Shown here piece after piece: positions 1 to 6,428 of a DNA stretch of 10,970 bases; the first letter of the stretch is position 1; every line of letters begins with the position of its first letter. The notes below the pieces were generated by a model that worked only from the letters and a program-made list of their open reading frames with translations, had not been told where the DNA came from and made no database searches. Made by a program: the position numbers and the translations under genes. The DNA is from Planctomycetaceae bacterium (GTDB lineage Bacteria; Planctomycetota; Planctomycetia; Planctomycetales; Planctomycetaceae), in NCBI GenBank assembly GCA_003445035.1, contig DLVV01000429.1:1-10970 (forward strand), in the 5' to 3' direction.

Positions 1-159
1 GCCCCGCCGGTGATCCTGTTGATGAACTACTTCATCGACCCGATTCACACCCGGATGCTGTTCACCGAGGTCCCCGGCCAGATGATCCTCTGCCTGGCTT
101 TCATCCTGAACCTCATGGCCTACTTCTGGGCCCGCGCTATCCTCAATCCCGAGATCTGA
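1..159 (+). CDS. tadB: TadB-like type II secretion system F family protein, C-terminal end only
   Basis: Partial gene running in from the left edge; only the last 52 codons are visible, ending at TGA 157-159. The peptide contains a hydrophobic segment (roughly visible residues 29-48, MILCLAFILNLMAYFWARAI) followed by the short tail LNPEI. This matches the way TadB/GspF-type inner-membrane platform proteins end: a last membrane helix and a few charged residues. The call rests mainly on context, since the next gene begins 7 bp later and is a recognisable TadC. TadB and TadC are normally adjacent and co-translated. In Tad systems they form the inner-membrane platform that works with the TadA ATPase to assemble Flp-type pili. 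The N-terminal part with the T2SSF domain is outside the window, so the exact subfamily cannot be confirmed. Confidence 0.7.
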   Translation, partial: APPVILLMNYFIDPIHTRMLFTEVPGQMILCLAFILNLMAYFWARAILNPEI

Positions 160-166
160 TCCTCCC

Positions 167-1102
167 GTGTTTCTCGCTCAATCCACATCCTCGCCCTTCC
201 CGCTGTTGCAGGTGATCGCCTGCCTGATGCTGGCAATAGGGCTGTTTGTGCTGGCCCGCGCCGTGCAGAGTGCCGTCGCCGATGACCCGGACGGTGACGA
301 CACGTGGCGTCACGACCAGCTGCGGATTGCCGAGCTGCGGCGTCGGAGCCTGGTCTACCGTTTCCTGCAGCCGCTGGTGGTGGGCCTGGGGCAGATCAAC
401 CGTCGCGCTTTCCGCGATTCGCTTCCCGGCATTCTGCGAGACATCCATGCTGCCGGCCTGCCCCGTTTCTGGACCCCCCAGGAGTATCTCGGCACGATAC
501 AGATCCTGGCGGCGATGCTGACGCCCGCCTACATCTACATCGGTCTCGACCTGGCCGGCCCCCCGGGACTGCTCGGCGGCCTGATCGCCGGGCCGGCGAC
601 GGTCTGGCTACTCCGCCGTCGACTGGCACAGAAGGCCGCCCTGAGACTGTTCCGCATCAAGCAGCGGTTGCCGTTCCTGCTGGACCTGCTGACGCTTTTG
701 ATGGAAGCGGGAGCGACGTTTCTGCAATCGCTCGAGGAATCCGTGGCGGAGTTTCGTGATCATCCGGTTGGAGTGGAATTCGGCCGTGTGCTCTCGGAGA
801 TCAACATGGGCAAGAGCCGTATCGGGGCACTCGAGGCGATGCGAGACCGGCTGGACGACCCCGAAGTGACCAGCATCATCGGATCGATCATCCAGGGCGA
901 AACCCTGGGCACTCCTCTGGCGAGGCTGTTCCGAACCCAGGCCGACGTGCTGCGAATCAAGCGGACGCAGCGGGCCGAGACCATCGCCGGTGAAGCCGGG
1001 GTGAAGATGCTGCTGCCCAGCGTGCTGGTGATGGCTGCCACCGTGCTGATCATCCTCGGCCCCTTCGTGCTCAGTTTCATCTATGTCGACCTGATGGAGT
1101 AG
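167..1102 (+). CDS. tadC: TadC-like Tad pilus/type II secretion inner-membrane platform protein (T2SSF domain)
   Basis: 311 residues, a normal length for TadC. The start is GTG at 167, 7 bp after the upstream stop, which fits translational coupling; no clear Shine-Dalgarno site is seen. There is a membrane segment at about 11-33, a charged cytoplasmic stretch at 40-105, two hydrophobic segments at 110-149, a T2SSF-type helical domain at about 165-275 and a final membrane helix at 281-306. The stretch at 167-193 (RLPFLLDLLTLLMEAGATFL and onward) and the later GETLGTPLARLFRTQAD near 244-260 are typical of TadC, as is the basic segment RIKRTQRAE before the last helix. TadC pairs with TadB in the inner membrane to transmit ATPase action to the pilus or secretion fibre. 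The function is inferred from family resemblance; which pilus or substrate it serves cannot be read from the window. Confidence 0.87.
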   Translation: MFLAQSTSSPFPLLQVIACLMLAIGLFVLARAVQSAVADDPDGDDTWRHDQLRIAELRRRSLVYRFLQPLVVGLGQINRRAFRDSLPGILRDIHAAGLPRFWTPQEYLGTIQILAAMLTPAYIYIGLDLAGPPGLLGGLIAGPATVWLLRRRLAQKAALRLFRIKQRLPFLLDLLTLLMEAGATFLQSLEESVAEFRDHPVGVEFGRVLSEINMGKSRIGALEAMRDRLDDPEVTSIIGSIIQGETLGTPLARLFRTQADVLRIKRTQRAETIAGEAGVKMLLPSVLVMAATVLIILGPFVLSFIYVDLME

Positions 1103-1115
1103 CCGCGGGTAGAAT
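1086..1115 (+). promoter_or_regulatory. Candidate sigma-70-type promoter giving a near-leaderless FHA transcript
   Basis: TAGAAT at 1110-1115 matches the -10 consensus at five of six positions. TCGACC at 1086-1091 matches the -35 consensus at four of six, with an 18-bp spacer. Transcription would start about at the ATG at 1122, only 6 nt past the -10 box. No Shine-Dalgarno sequence precedes that ATG, which fits a leaderless message. The site overlaps the end of the tadC-like gene. This is inferred from sequence only. Confidence 0.4.
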
Positions 1116-1121
1116 TGTCCC

Positions 1122-2018
1122 ATGAGTGAACCGGCAACCATCACCATCACCCGCGGTCCGGCACGCGGTCAGTTGTTCGAGCTCGAGACCGAGCTGGTGC
1201 ACATCGGTCGCGCCGAGAGCAACCAGGTGGTGCTCGAGGACGCCAACCTGGCGGATCACCACGCCAGCATCGTTCTCCGCAACGGCCGCTACGCCATCTT
1301 CACCCCGTTACCCGACGCCGTCTCCATCGACGGCAGCCCGATCCCCCCCCAGCGGTGGGTCTGGCTGCCCGGAGAAGCCGACATCGTGCTGGGGGATCGC
1401 ACCAGCCTCCACTTCGCCATGGCCACCGACGACGAAAACGGGAATGGCGGAGAGGAGACCGAAGAACCGGCCAAGCGGTCGGGCAAGGAGAAACGACGTG
1501 GCCGGAAGGGACGACGACGCAAGAGACAACTGGCCAAGTTCGTCACCAACGCCGAAGGCGAATCCCGGGTGCAACTGGGCGAAGACGGGCAGCTTCCGGA
1601 GTTGAGCCTGGACGAGGAACTCACCGGCGGGCAGTCGGAGCAGAAAACCCGCCGTTCCAACTCGTTGATGCTCTCCCTGCTGCTGGCGGCCAGCGTGGCC
1701 TCCACGGTTCTGCTGCTGGTGGTCGAGGGCCCCGGCAATCGTGCGACCAGCGACGACCGCCGAACCGAACGACAGAATCTCAAGCAGATGCTCAACGATT
1801 CCCAGCCCAAGAAGAACCGGGCCGAGGCGGGCTGGCGACTGCTGGTCCGTGACGCACTGACGTCGGCCGCCCGATCCGATCGAGCCGGCGAACAACAGGC
1901 TTATGACCGGTTGTTGAAACTGCTCAACGCCGAAGACCTCGGCACAACGGGCCTGACCGGCGACGTGAGCCGGGACAAGCAATTGCGGAAGTCGATCGCA
2001 ACGTTGAAGGGGCCCTGA
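1122..2018 (+). CDS. Membrane-anchored FHA-domain protein
   Basis: 298 residues starting at ATG 1122, 19 bp after the tadC-like gene. The N-terminal 1-98 form a forkhead-associated domain, a phosphothreonine-peptide reader: beta strands with VHIGRAES (G29, R30), H47 and an NGR turn (N54-G55). The family's conserved Ser of the SxxH motif is Ala44 here, so phosphopeptide binding may be weakened. Residues 103-137 are acidic and then strongly basic (Lys/Arg-rich, about 118-137). A membrane helix lies at about 181-202 (LMLSLLLAASVASTVLLLVV), followed by about 95 polar residues probably outside the inner membrane. The FHA domain would be cytoplasmic, where the neighbouring kinase's catalytic domain lies. 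FHA proteins next to secretion genes often control assembly by reading phosphorylation. That role, and pairing with the downstream kinase, are inference. Confidence 0.85.
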   Translation: MSEPATITITRGPARGQLFELETELVHIGRAESNQVVLEDANLADHHASIVLRNGRYAIFTPLPDAVSIDGSPIPPQRWVWLPGEADIVLGDRTSLHFAMATDDENGNGGEETEEPAKRSGKEKRRGRKGRRRKRQLAKFVTNAEGESRVQLGEDGQLPELSLDEELTGGQSEQKTRRSNSLMLSLLLAASVASTVLLLVVEGPGNRATSDDRRTERQNLKQMLNDSQPKKNRAEAGWRLLVRDALTSAARSDRAGEQQAYDRLLKLLNAEDLGTTGLTGDVSRDKQLRKSIATLKGP

Positions 2019-2067
2019 ACCGGGCCTGATCCCAACGCCTTCCCTTCCGCCACCGCCCCGATGGGGA

Positions 2068-2073
2068 CATAAT
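2068..2073 (+). promoter_or_regulatory. Candidate -10 element for the kinase gene
   Basis: CATAAT matches five of six positions of the -10 consensus in the 101-bp gap between the FHA and kinase genes. No good -35 box is visible (TTCCGC at 2045-2050 is the best at suitable spacing). A start about 7 nt downstream would place a hairpin (2082-2098) at the very 5' end of the message. Confidence 0.35.
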
Positions 2074-2081
2074 CGGACCGC

Positions 2082-2098
2082 CCTCCCGATCCGGGAGG
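2082..2098 (+). promoter_or_regulatory. 5'-leader hairpin before the kinase gene
   Basis: CCTCCCG (2082-2088) and CGGGAGG (2092-2098) are perfect inverted repeats with a 3-nt loop. The right arm contains a strong Shine-Dalgarno-like GGGAGG. That site lies 21 nt from the GTG chosen as start, which is too far, but 6 nt from an in-frame CTG at 2105. A separate GAGGA at 2107-2111 lies 8 nt before the GTG at 2120 and is the more usual ribosome site. There is no T-run, so it is not an intrinsic terminator. Confidence 0.4.
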
Positions 2099-2119
2099 AT
2101 TGCCCTGAGGACCGACGCG

Positions 2120-4804
2120 GTGGCCGGCGAAACCCGATACGAACAGCTCGAAACCGTCGGGACCGGACGCTACACGACCGTCTACCGGGCCCGCGACCGG
2201 GAATTGGGCCGCGAGGTCGCCGTCAAGCAGATCCGTGACGAGTTCCTCGGCGGAACCCTGCAACTGGACCGCTACTGGCAGGAAGCCCAGCTGCTGGCAT
2301 CGCTGCAGCACCCCAACGTCGTCACGATCTACGACATCGACCGCAAACGGGGTTGGCTGGTGATGGAACTGATGCAGGCCACGCTGGCCGAGCGATTGGC
2401 CGGCAGACAGATGGATCTGCGAGCTCTCAAGACCACCCTGGCTCATTGCCTGAGAGCCCTGCACTACCTGCACAGTCGCGGAATTGTCCACGGAGACGTC
2501 AAGCCGTCGAACATGATGATCGACGCCCGCCGACGAATCAAAATCGGCGATTTCGGTCTCTCCCGCCGGGTCAGCGACCAGGACGGAACGCTGCTCAAGG
2601 GGGCCACCCGTTACATCGCACCGGAGGTCGTGTCGGAGGACTTCGGCGAAGTCGATGCCAGCAGTGATCTCTACTCGCTCGGGTTTTCCGCCTACGAGCT
2701 GATGTGCGGTCCGCCGTTCGAAGAACTCGCCCTGGGACTGGGGGCCCTCCGGAGTGACGTCACCGGGGAAGACCCGTGGATCGAATGGCACGCGGCACCG
2801 GACCGTCGACTGCCCCGGATCAGCGAAGTCCTGGAGGGAGTTCCCGAGGACCTGGCAAAGGTCATCCAGAAACTGACAGAAAAGGACAAGTCGCGGAGAT
2901 ACGAATCGGCCGAAGACGCCCTCTCGGACCTCAACATCGACGTGAAAATCATCCGCAAGGACGGCTCCGGAGATGCGGCCGAGGCGGACAGGGACACCAC
3001 GGCCGCCGAACCTCCCAATCGACGCCGGACGCTGGCCATTGCCGCCGCCTGCGTGTCGGTCTTGCTCTCGCTGCTGATGGTCTTCCTCCCCAGCGGCGGA
3101 CCGGCACCGGCTCCTCGGGACGGCGACACCGTTGCCGACGTGGTCGTGCTTGAGGAGATCATCGACGACGGCCACCGGTTGCGGGTCCGGAACATGACGA
3201 CCGGCATCTCCAGCGACGTTCGCCTGGATGACGGCGTGCACGTGGTGATCACGCGAAACAGTAACGACAAGGAACACGGGGCCCTGGCCGACCTCTCGCC
3301 CGGCGATCGGCTCGAATTGAAACGGACCGCCGAGGAGCCGTCGCGGGTGGTCGAGTTGATCGTGGCACCAGCAACGACGCACGAAGGCGTGGTCGGTGGA
3401 GTTGATGTCCCCGCCTCACGGCTGGTTCTCTCCCCGCAGGCCGGTGACGACCGCGACGATATCGGGTTGAGAATCGGTGACGGGACTCGGATGAGACTCA
3501 ACGGCAAAACCGGCGACGTTGCCGATATTACCCCCGGCGACCAAATCACAGCGGTCCACGTCCTCGATTCTGGTGGCAGCGGGTCGCGGCTGGCCACCCA
3601 GGTCGACATCCGGCGAACGATGAAAACCGTGGGACTGGTCAACCGGATCGATGCGGCCAAGCGGCGACTGACCCTGCAACTGCAACAGGGATCCAGCAGC
3701 CCCGGCTACCAGTCGTGGACGCTGGCCGACAACGCCACCCTGACCGGACGGGGGGCGTCGGCCGCCGAACGAGCCTCCTGGACGCTGAAGTCGATCGAGC
3801 AAAACATGCTGGTGGCCATCGATCACGACAGGACCATCTCATCGGTCACCGTCATCCAGGCCCGGCAACCGATGATCCGCGGTGCCATCAATTCGATAGA
3901 TGTCTCCCCTGGTCGCCTGGCCGTCAAGTCCTCCGGCGGCACCGTCAACCTGTCGGTTGACAAGGAGGCCTCGGTGTTCCTCAACAGCCACCCGTCGCAA
4001 CTGGGCGACCTGAGACCCGACGACACCGTGTGGATTTCGGCCGAGCCCGACGGCGGCCGAACGTTGCTGGTGGCCGCCGAGCGAGGGGCTTACCCCCATC
4101 GCTGGGCCCTGTTGGTCGGCACCAGCCGCTACCGGGACAAGTCGCTGACCCCCCTGCCATTTGCCAGCGGTGACCTGAAACTGGTTGCCAACCACCTGGA
4201 GCGGTTCTACCGCGTCCCCACCGACGGCAGTCATGCGAAGCTGCTCAATGACACCCCCCGAGCCGAACTCCAGAAGCAGGTGACCGGATTCCTGGGGGAA
4301 TTGCGAGGCCGTGCCGAGTTGGTCGTCTACACCACCGGCCACGTCTACCGCGGTGACGACGATCGGCTGTGGCTGGCCCCTCGTGGATTCGACTGGGAGA
4401 ACATGGCCGAAACCGGTGTGTCGATGGACTGGCTGGCCGACCAGATCGAATCGAGCCGGGGAGCCGAAAAGATCTGGCTGCTCGACGTGACACACGCCGG
4501 CAGCGGTCGCGATCTGCAACGGCAGCCCGACGGCGTCGCCCTGCTGGAAACTCTCGGCAAACGGCTCAAAACCACGACGGTGATCGCCAGTTGCGGTGAT
4601 GGACAAAAGGGGCTGGTCGATCCACAGAGACGGCATGGCCTGTTCGCCTGGCACATCGCCACCGGCTTCCGCGGTTTGGCCGACAAGGATGCCGATGGCC
4701 ACGTTTCCGGAGACGAGTTGTTTGATCACCTCGGCACATCGCTGAAACAGGACGGAGGACGCCTGGGCGGCACGCAGTCGCCGGTTCGAGCCAGCCCTCG
4801 CTGA
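2120..4804 (+). CDS. Transmembrane Ser/Thr protein kinase with tandem beta-rich repeats and C-terminal caspase-like (C14-type) domain lacking the catalytic Cys
   Basis: 894 residues from GTG 2120, with GAGGA 8 nt upstream. Residues 7-270 are a Hanks-type kinase: glycine loop G14-T-G16, Lys36 in VAVK, Glu55, catalytic Asp126 with Lys128 and Asn131, DFG 144-146 and APE 167-169. The usual HRD reads HGD (Gly125). One membrane helix lies at 305-324, preceded by Arg residues, placing the kinase inside and the rest outside. About four repeats follow (338-413, 423-497, 503-579, 587-653), several carrying a D-L/I-x-PGD turn and resembling DUF5666/OB-like strands. Residues 661-890 are caspase-like: RWALLVGTSRY, YTTGH with His741, and LLDVTHAG where family members have DxCHSG, so the nucleophile position is Thr791. 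The tail carries an EF-hand-type loop, D855 to E866. Kinase activity is well supported; the outer part looks like a sensor or binding domain rather than a protease (inference). Confidence 0.9.
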   Translation: MAGETRYEQLETVGTGRYTTVYRARDRELGREVAVKQIRDEFLGGTLQLDRYWQEAQLLASLQHPNVVTIYDIDRKRGWLVMELMQATLAERLAGRQMDLRALKTTLAHCLRALHYLHSRGIVHGDVKPSNMMIDARRRIKIGDFGLSRRVSDQDGTLLKGATRYIAPEVVSEDFGEVDASSDLYSLGFSAYELMCGPPFEELALGLGALRSDVTGEDPWIEWHAAPDRRLPRISEVLEGVPEDLAKVIQKLTEKDKSRRYESAEDALSDLNIDVKIIRKDGSGDAAEADRDTTAAEPPNRRRTLAIAAACVSVLLSLLMVFLPSGGPAPAPRDGDTVADVVVLEEIIDDGHRLRVRNMTTGISSDVRLDDGVHVVITRNSNDKEHGALADLSPGDRLELKRTAEEPSRVVELIVAPATTHEGVVGGVDVPASRLVLSPQAGDDRDDIGLRIGDGTRMRLNGKTGDVADITPGDQITAVHVLDSGGSGSRLATQVDIRRTMKTVGLVNRIDAAKRRLTLQLQQGSSSPGYQSWTLADNATLTGRGASAAERASWTLKSIEQNMLVAIDHDRTISSVTVIQARQPMIRGAINSIDVSPGRLAVKSSGGTVNLSVDKEASVFLNSHPSQLGDLRPDDTVWISAEPDGGRTLLVAAERGAYPHRWALLVGTSRYRDKSLTPLPFASGDLKLVANHLERFYRVPTDGSHAKLLNDTPRAELQKQVTGFLGELRGRAELVVYTTGHVYRGDDDRLWLAPRGFDWENMAETGVSMDWLADQIESSRGAEKIWLLDVTHAGSGRDLQRQPDGVALLETLGKRLKTTTVIASCGDGQKGLVDPQRRHGLFAWHIATGFRGLADKDADGHVSGDELFDHLGTSLKQDGGRLGGTQSPVRASPR

Positions 4805-4875
4805 TCCGCTCATCTTCTCTCGCTCACCGAAGCAAAGTGGTCACCCCGTTGTCCCGACACCTCATCAGTTCCACC
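4805..4875 (+). other. Intergenic gap between kinase and tup operon
   Basis: 71 bp with no clear promoter boxes, terminator hairpin or molybdate/tungstate riboswitch visible. An in-frame GTG at 4837 would lengthen TupA by 13 residues, so part of this gap could be coding. Whether the tup genes are read from the kinase promoter or from their own cannot be decided here. Confidence 0.5.
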
Positions 4876-5727
4876 ATGCGACTCGTGTTCGGTGCCGTCG
4901 TAGCCGCCGTGCTCGGGTTGTCAGCGTGCAGTGACGGATCCGAAGAACAGGCCGGGTCAACAACGGGCCCGGCCTCCGGTGGGTCCAGCGTGCTCCGCCT
5001 GGCAACAAGCACCAGCACGGCGGACACCGGGCTGATGGACTACCTGCTTCCGGAGTTTGAGGCGGCTCACAACGTGAGAGTCGACGTGATCGCTGTCGGG
5101 ACCGGCCAGGCCCTGAGCCTGGGGACCGGGGGAGACGTCGATGTGTTGCTGATCCACGCCCGGAAGAGTGAACTCGACTTCCTCAAGGCCGGACATGCGA
5201 TGCGCCGCGATGACGTGATGTACAACTCGTTCGTACTGCTCGGCCCCGCGTCCGACCCCGTCGGTATCTCGGACCGAAAGGCCGTGGCGGCGTTCAAGGA
5301 AATCCGGGACACCGCCACACCGTTCGTTTCTCGAGGCGACGACAGTGGAACCCACAAGCGGGAACTCGAGCTCTGGCAAAATACCGGGGGACTGGCCACC
5401 TGGGACCGATATGTTGAAACCGGCCGCGGCATGGGGCACACGCTGATGACCGCCAACGAAATGGCGGCCCACGTGCTGTGCGACCGCGGCACCTATCTGA
5501 AGTTCAAGAACAAGATCACGCTGGTTCCGCTGGTGAAGGATGACCCCGCGTTGCACAACCCCTACGGAGTGCTGGTGGTGAATCCGCAAAAACACGAGCG
5601 GATCAACGTGTCGATGGCGATCCGACTGGCCGACTACCTGATTTCGGACCAGGTACAGAACAAGATCGGGTCGTTTCGGATCGAGGGCGAACCGCTGTTC
5701 TACCCACACCCGCGTGACACGCCCTGA
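4876..5727 (+). CDS. tupA: Tungstate ABC transporter substrate-binding lipoprotein
   Basis: 283 residues from ATG 4876. I chose this over the in-frame GTG at 4837 because ATG gives a compact lipoprotein signal: a short basic start, a hydrophobic core and the lipobox LSAC with Cys18. Neither start has a Shine-Dalgarno site. The mature part has the hallmark stretches of TupA/WtpA-like oxyanion binders: LRLATSTSTADTGLMDYLLP, DVIAVGTGQALSLG, GDVDVLLIHA, MYNSFVLLGP and FVSRGDDSGTHKRELELW. These Ser/Thr/Gly-rich loops hold the tungstate oxyanion in the family. The protein would be tethered to the membrane and deliver tungstate to TupB/TupC for tungsten (or molybdenum) cofactor synthesis. Its stop overlaps the tupB start by one base (TGATG). 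Specificity for tungstate over molybdate is by family resemblance. Confidence 0.93.
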   Translation: MRLVFGAVVAAVLGLSACSDGSEEQAGSTTGPASGGSSVLRLATSTSTADTGLMDYLLPEFEAAHNVRVDVIAVGTGQALSLGTGGDVDVLLIHARKSELDFLKAGHAMRRDDVMYNSFVLLGPASDPVGISDRKAVAAFKEIRDTATPFVSRGDDSGTHKRELELWQNTGGLATWDRYVETGRGMGHTLMTANEMAAHVLCDRGTYLKFKNKITLVPLVKDDPALHNPYGVLVVNPQKHERINVSMAIRLADYLISDQVQNKIGSFRIEGEPLFYPHPRDTP

Positions 5728-6428
5728 TGGACTTCCTGGTCGACGGTCTGCAAGAAGCCGTCCGGCTGATCGCCAGCGGCGATCAGCAGATCATCGATGC
5801 CATGCTCCGCACGCTGAGCATATCTCTGTCCGCCGTCGTCCTGGCCATCCTGATCGGGCTGCCGATTGCCACGTGCCTGGCCCGACGCCGATTTTTTGGT
5901 CACCGTCTGCTGCTGGTGATGTTCCGGGCGGCCCTGGGTGTCCCGACAGTCTTCCTGGGCCTGCTGTGCTACGGCCTGCTGGCGCGGCGTGGTCCGCTGG
6001 GACCGCTCGACCTGCTCTACACCCCCTCGGCAATTGTCATCGGAGAGACATTGCTGGCACTGCCCATCGTCGTCGCCCTGGCTCACGGAGCCCTCGCCAC
6101 ACTCGATCACCGGATCCCGGAAACCGCCCGGACACTGGGTGCCGGACCAGTCCGTCGCCTGCTGACCTATCTCAACGAGGCCCGCACGGGGTTGATCCTG
6201 GCCATCCTGACCGCTTTCGCCCGCTGCTCGACCGAACTGGGCATCGCGATGATGGTCGGCGGCAACATCAAGGACCGAACCCGCACGCTGTCGACCGCCA
6301 CGGCACTCGAAACCGGCAGGGGTGAGTTCGCTGTCGGGCTGGCGATGGGCGGCCTGCTGCTGCTGCTGGCAACCGGGATGACACTGCTGGTGGCCATGCT
6401 GGGAAAAGAAGACCGGAGAGACGCATGA
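5727..6428 (+). CDS. tupB: Tungstate ABC transporter permease
   Basis: 233 residues. The ATG at 5727 shares its A with the tupA stop, indicating translational coupling. There are about five hydrophobic segments (roughly 29-50, 60-86, 99-122, 152-177 and 201-225). The cytoplasmic coupling (EAA-type) loop between them reads PETARTLGAGPVRRL (131-145), the site that contacts the ATPase. It is followed by the TupB-like run FARCSTELGIAMMVGGNI (164-181), DRTRTLSTATALETGRG and a final helix. The length is normal for TupB-type permeases, which work as homodimers in the inner membrane and pass tungstate from TupA. It ends in a 4-bp ATGA overlap with tupC. Nothing suggests damage. Confidence 0.93.
   Translation: MDFLVDGLQEAVRLIASGDQQIIDAMLRTLSISLSAVVLAILIGLPIATCLARRRFFGHRLLLVMFRAALGVPTVFLGLLCYGLLARRGPLGPLDLLYTPSAIVIGETLLALPIVVALAHGALATLDHRIPETARTLGAGPVRRLLTYLNEARTGLILAILTAFARCSTELGIAMMVGGNIKDRTRTLSTATALETGRGEFAVGLAMGGLLLLLATGMTLLVAMLGKEDRRDA

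Noticed and set aside
1901..3382. Long open frame on the minus strand opposite the FHA end and the kinase
   Set aside because: It is antisense to a kinase with full motifs. Its peptide is His/Gln/Gly/Val-rich with no domain, as expected from the third-position GC bias of the real gene.
3839..4813. Minus-strand open frame opposite the caspase-like domain
   Set aside because: The sense frame carries a clear family fold; the antisense frame is a composition shadow.
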